A DNA stretch of 17,453 nt from CAYSHJ01 sp964589725 (lineage in GTDB: Bacteria; Planctomycetota; Planctomycetia; Planctomycetales; Planctomycetaceae): contig CAZPUJ010000388.1 in assembly GCA_964589725.1 (NCBI GenBank), forward strand, positions 1-17,453, read 5' to 3'. Below, in pieces: positions 15,628 to 17,453 of this stretch (the stretch's first letter is position 1; every line of letters begins with the position of its first letter). A program made the position numbers and the translations under genes. The notes under the pieces were generated by a model. It ran no database searches, had not been told where the DNA came from, and saw nothing but the letters and a program-made list of their open reading frames with translations.

Positions 15628-15857
15628 GGCTGGACGTATCCTCGCAATCGGCCCCAGTCGAGCCAATCGGCCGCCATCAATTCGATATTCCCACGATGCG
15701 ACGGCGGCACCGGATCACAACCGGTAATTGCCTTCAAGGTCCAAAACCAATGATCGGCTTCGATTGCAAACTCGCGAAAAATCATCGGCAACGCCAATCG
15801 TCCCATGCCCACGACCCGTTGATACGCCGGATGTGCCGACATCTCCGTCTTCGGCAT
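15624..15857 (-). CDS. Small conserved protein of the HPAYQ..GMG..ALP family, probably N-terminally short
   Basis: 77 residues containing HPAYQRVVGMGRLALPMIFRE, then DHWFWTLKAITGCDPVPPSH, RGNIELMAADWLDWGRLRGY. This matches a widespread uncharacterised bacterial family whose members are usually about 30-40 residues longer at the N-terminus, so the 5' end is probably lost; the frame meets TAG shortly upstream of the ATG. In other genomes it is, as I recall, often next to a YNCIAWA-type gene, and here the two overlap by 4 bp (GTGA), which implies translational coupling. No function is established to my knowledge. With its partner truncated, the pair is probably dead or dying. Confidence 0.62.
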   Translation of the reverse strand: MPKTEMSAHPAYQRVVGMGRLALPMIFREFAIEADHWFWTLKAITGCDPVPPSHRGNIELMAADWLDWGRLRGYVQP

Positions 15858-15946
15858 TCTCCAACTATTTCCCTATTTCCATCGTGGATGACCCCCAACA
15901 TACGCCAACCTGTGTCCCGTCGAAAGAGGCGCTTGGGATCATGGTG

Positions 15947-16090
15947 TGTTGTGGCCGGTCTCCCGACCGAGCCACGGTTCATTGACCACAGGTCTCCGCG
16001 ACCGAACGATCTCTGCATTCAGAGCGGCTTGGTTGTTCGGGGAGACCTGCGGTCGACCGGGGTGGCTCGGTCAGGAGACCGGCCACAACA
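15947..16090. repeat. Nested palindromic repeat with 29-bp arms (one mismatch)
   Basis: Outer arms 15947-15975 and 16062-16090 (core GTGGCCGGTCTCC and GAGCCAC) are complementary at 28 of 29 positions. Between them a second imperfect pair is centred on GACCACAGGTCTCC (about 15984-15997) and GGAGACCTGCGGTC (about 16041-16054), so the whole 144 bp could fold into one long hairpin. It carries no coding sequence and is unlike the palindrome near amrS and murF. It is probably a second class of dispersed non-coding element. Confidence 0.85.
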
Positions 16091-16147
16091 AGTCCAGGGC
16101 TGACGCGCGTCGGCTCGCCAGCGGCGAGAAGCTCGCGGCGGGGGACA

Positions 16148-16399
16148 TCAGTGCGAACGCAGTTCGGCGAGCCGCTGCTCGAGTTCCGTGATTTGACGCG
16201 GATGGTCGATACAAAGTCGGTTGCTTTCGCGAACCGTCCTCGCCAAGACGTTGAAGATGTTGGAGGGGCGATTGCGAATTGCGAGCCGGTGGCCGTCAGG
16301 CCCCGGACGACGTGGAACGGTTGAAACCGCGTCGGTTATGGTGCCGAGTCGTCCTTCCCGCCGCTCTAGGCGTGCTACCCAGCCCGTTGAATGATCCGG
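16148..16399 (-). pseudogene. Gene-tail relic ending in HPRQITELEQRLAELRSH
   Basis: The frame is open for 83 codons directly after the stop of the HEPN-like gene, with no plausible start. The last 40 or so residues (from SNIFNVLARTVRESNRL through HPRQITELEQRLAELRSH) look like real coding sequence with a short predicted coiled coil. The earlier part (RRPGPDGHRLAIRNR) overlaps GGCCTGACGGCCACCGG-type DNA that resembles a non-coding repeat. The end resembles that of the partial gene at 17266. I do not recognise the protein. Confidence 0.4.
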
Positions 16400-17158
16400 T
16401 TAGAACGGTTGGTTGTAATCATTGATATCGTTTCCCTCGATCTTCAGGAGATGTGCCAAGCCGTATAGGATCTCCGTCGTTTCCTTATGAGCTTTTTCGA
16501 CGTCATCGAGTGTTGGACGATGGGCATACTTGTGAACAACTTTGTTACGAGTACAGACAATATCTGATTGCTTCAGCCGAAGTAAAAGAGCACTCAGGCT
16601 TGTCGGTATCACCAACTTCAAGGCATTGTCGGACGGTTCGTTTGGTTTCTCTGGCAAATTTGAAATCACCATTTCAGCGTCCGCCAGTGATTTCGGAGAG
16701 TTAGCCGCGATTACACGGATCAGGAAAAGATTTCGCATCTCTCCAAATGAGAAGCGACCAATTCTCTTGTACAACGATTCGGAGTTCTCATTCAGTTTCT
16801 CCAGGTCATCGCTTGGGTCGTGCTTAAATGGTTGATACAGGAGCGACACGTTCAAATACGTTGCGAAGAACACCTCACATGCTTGGGCAAGATTCAAGAT
16901 GCAGTACATGTACCGTTTCGCTGCCTTTAGTTCGCCAATGTCAGCAATCAGCATCTCGTAGCCAGCTTGGGCCGAATCGCCAGTGATGTTGAACTCGTTT
17001 CCACATTTGAAGCAAGCAACCGCCATGAGATCGATCGGCTCAACGTCGTTCAGGTCCGAGGCTCGATTAAATACATTTTGAAAACGGCAATGCGGACAAG
17101 CCGCTGCGAAATTTTCGTAGCTGGGTTGTCGCTCCGTAGCGTAGGGCAGATTGCTCAT
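16400..17158 (-). CDS. Zinc-ribbon plus HEPN-like domain protein, 252 residues, function unknown
   Basis: N-terminal part: two CxxC knuckles, CPHC (21-24) and CFKC (49-52), followed by GNEF, as in a zinc ribbon. The rest is mainly helical. Near the C-terminus RNKVVHKYAHRP (Arg204-x4-His209) fits the R-x4-6-H motif of HEPN domains, many of which are RNases in toxin-antitoxin, CRISPR or abortive-infection systems. The assignment rests on the motif and helical context only. The ATG at 17158 has GAGG with a 7-nt spacer. The gene is visibly AT-richer than its neighbours, which suggests recent acquisition. An AACGATCGTT palindrome lies upstream at about 17183-17192 and might be an operator. No obvious nucleotidyltransferase partner is in the window. 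Confidence 0.75.
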   Translation of the reverse strand: MSNLPYATERQPSYENFAAACPHCRFQNVFNRASDLNDVEPIDLMAVACFKCGNEFNITGDSAQAGYEMLIADIGELKAAKRYMYCILNLAQACEVFFATYLNVSLLYQPFKHDPSDDLEKLNENSESLYKRIGRFSFGEMRNLFLIRVIAANSPKSLADAEMVISNLPEKPNEPSDNALKLVIPTSLSALLLRLKQSDIVCTRNKVVHKYAHRPTLDDVEKAHKETTEILYGLAHLLKIEGNDINDYNQPF

Positions 17159-17265
17159 TTCTGTACCTCAATAAGTGTGCCGAACGATCGTTTTAGCCGT
17201 GCTTGCAAGCGGCGATTTCGAGTCTTCAAATCTCAGTGATTTTTTACTGCTCTGAGGCAAGAACT

Positions 17266-17453
17266 TCAGCCTGGTCGCAGTTCGGTCAGACGCTTCTTGA
17301 GTTCCGCGATTTGCCGGGGATGGTAGAAGAAGCTAATGCCAGTGGCGGACATGCCTTTTCCCACCGCCGTGATGAGTCCTCGCTTGCGATAAGCGGGGGT
17401 GTTGATCAGCCCCGCTCTCCGGATGAACTCGAATTCATTCAATAAACGCTGGA
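17266..17453 (-). CDS. C-terminus of an unknown protein, 62 codons (5' part beyond window)
   Basis: The frame enters from the window end and stops at 17266-17268. It contains LNEFEFIRRAGLINTPAYRK, then GLITAVGKGMSATGISFFYH and ends PRQIAELKKRLTELRPG. The end is a short charged helix like that of the relic at 16148. It lies 107 bp upstream of the HEPN-like gene on the same strand, so both could be in one transcript. I do not recognise the family. Confidence 0.6.
   Translation of the reverse strand, partial: QRLLNEFEFIRRAGLINTPAYRKRGLITAVGKGMSATGISFFYHPRQIAELKKRLTELRPG

Noticed and set aside
16148..16402. Read-through fusion of the HEPN-like protein with the downstream in-frame segment
   Set aside because: The frames agree, but base composition changes at the stop and chance agreement is one in three; no read-through signal is seen.

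Overview
The window looks like chromosomal DNA of a planctomycete. The evidence is moderately high GC, a dispersed cell-wall gene cluster, archaeal-type S-adenosylmethionine synthetase and Lon-like relics, and two copies of the palindrome CTAACCCGAAGCGT(A/C)AGCGAGGGC, which is common in Planctomycetota genomes. No rRNA, tRNA or CRISPR array was seen.

Region 1 (1-5515) is stress- and SAM-related and heavily eroded. It starts with a P-type cation ATPase (minus strand, cut by the window edge), then a universal stress protein and the radical SAM enzyme AmrS. Between and around them lie relics: the C-terminus of a hemolysin III protein, a fragment of archaeal-type S-adenosylmethionine synthetase, a fragment of an AAA/Lon-like protease with an in-frame stop, and perhaps a surface-protein tail. 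The most striking item is a 125-bp MITE-like element at 3326-3450. It has 20-bp imperfect terminal inverted repeats, a TA duplication and a perfect 32-bp palindromic core. Removing 127 nt restores the frame of the synthetase relic exactly. AmrS reads into that relic and then into the element, so its C-terminus is chimeric.

Region 2 (5468-10838) holds a MoxR-type AAA ATPase (minus), a large RND/MMPL exporter (plus) and a ferrochelatase (minus) with a cysteine-rich tail.

Region 3 (11055-15397) is a run of peptidoglycan genes, murE-murF-mraY (plus). They supply successive cytoplasmic steps and the first membrane step of meso-DAP peptidoglycan synthesis. A second copy of the palindrome sits between murE and murF.

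Region 4 (15398-17453) is accessory DNA. It contains an eroded two-gene cassette with a GTGA overlap, a nested palindromic repeat, a gene-tail relic, an AT-richer gene for a zinc-ribbon plus HEPN-like protein, and the C-terminus of an unknown protein that runs off the window. The last protein and the relic share a C-terminal HPRQI-x-EL motif, so the HEPN-like gene sits between two related gene tails.
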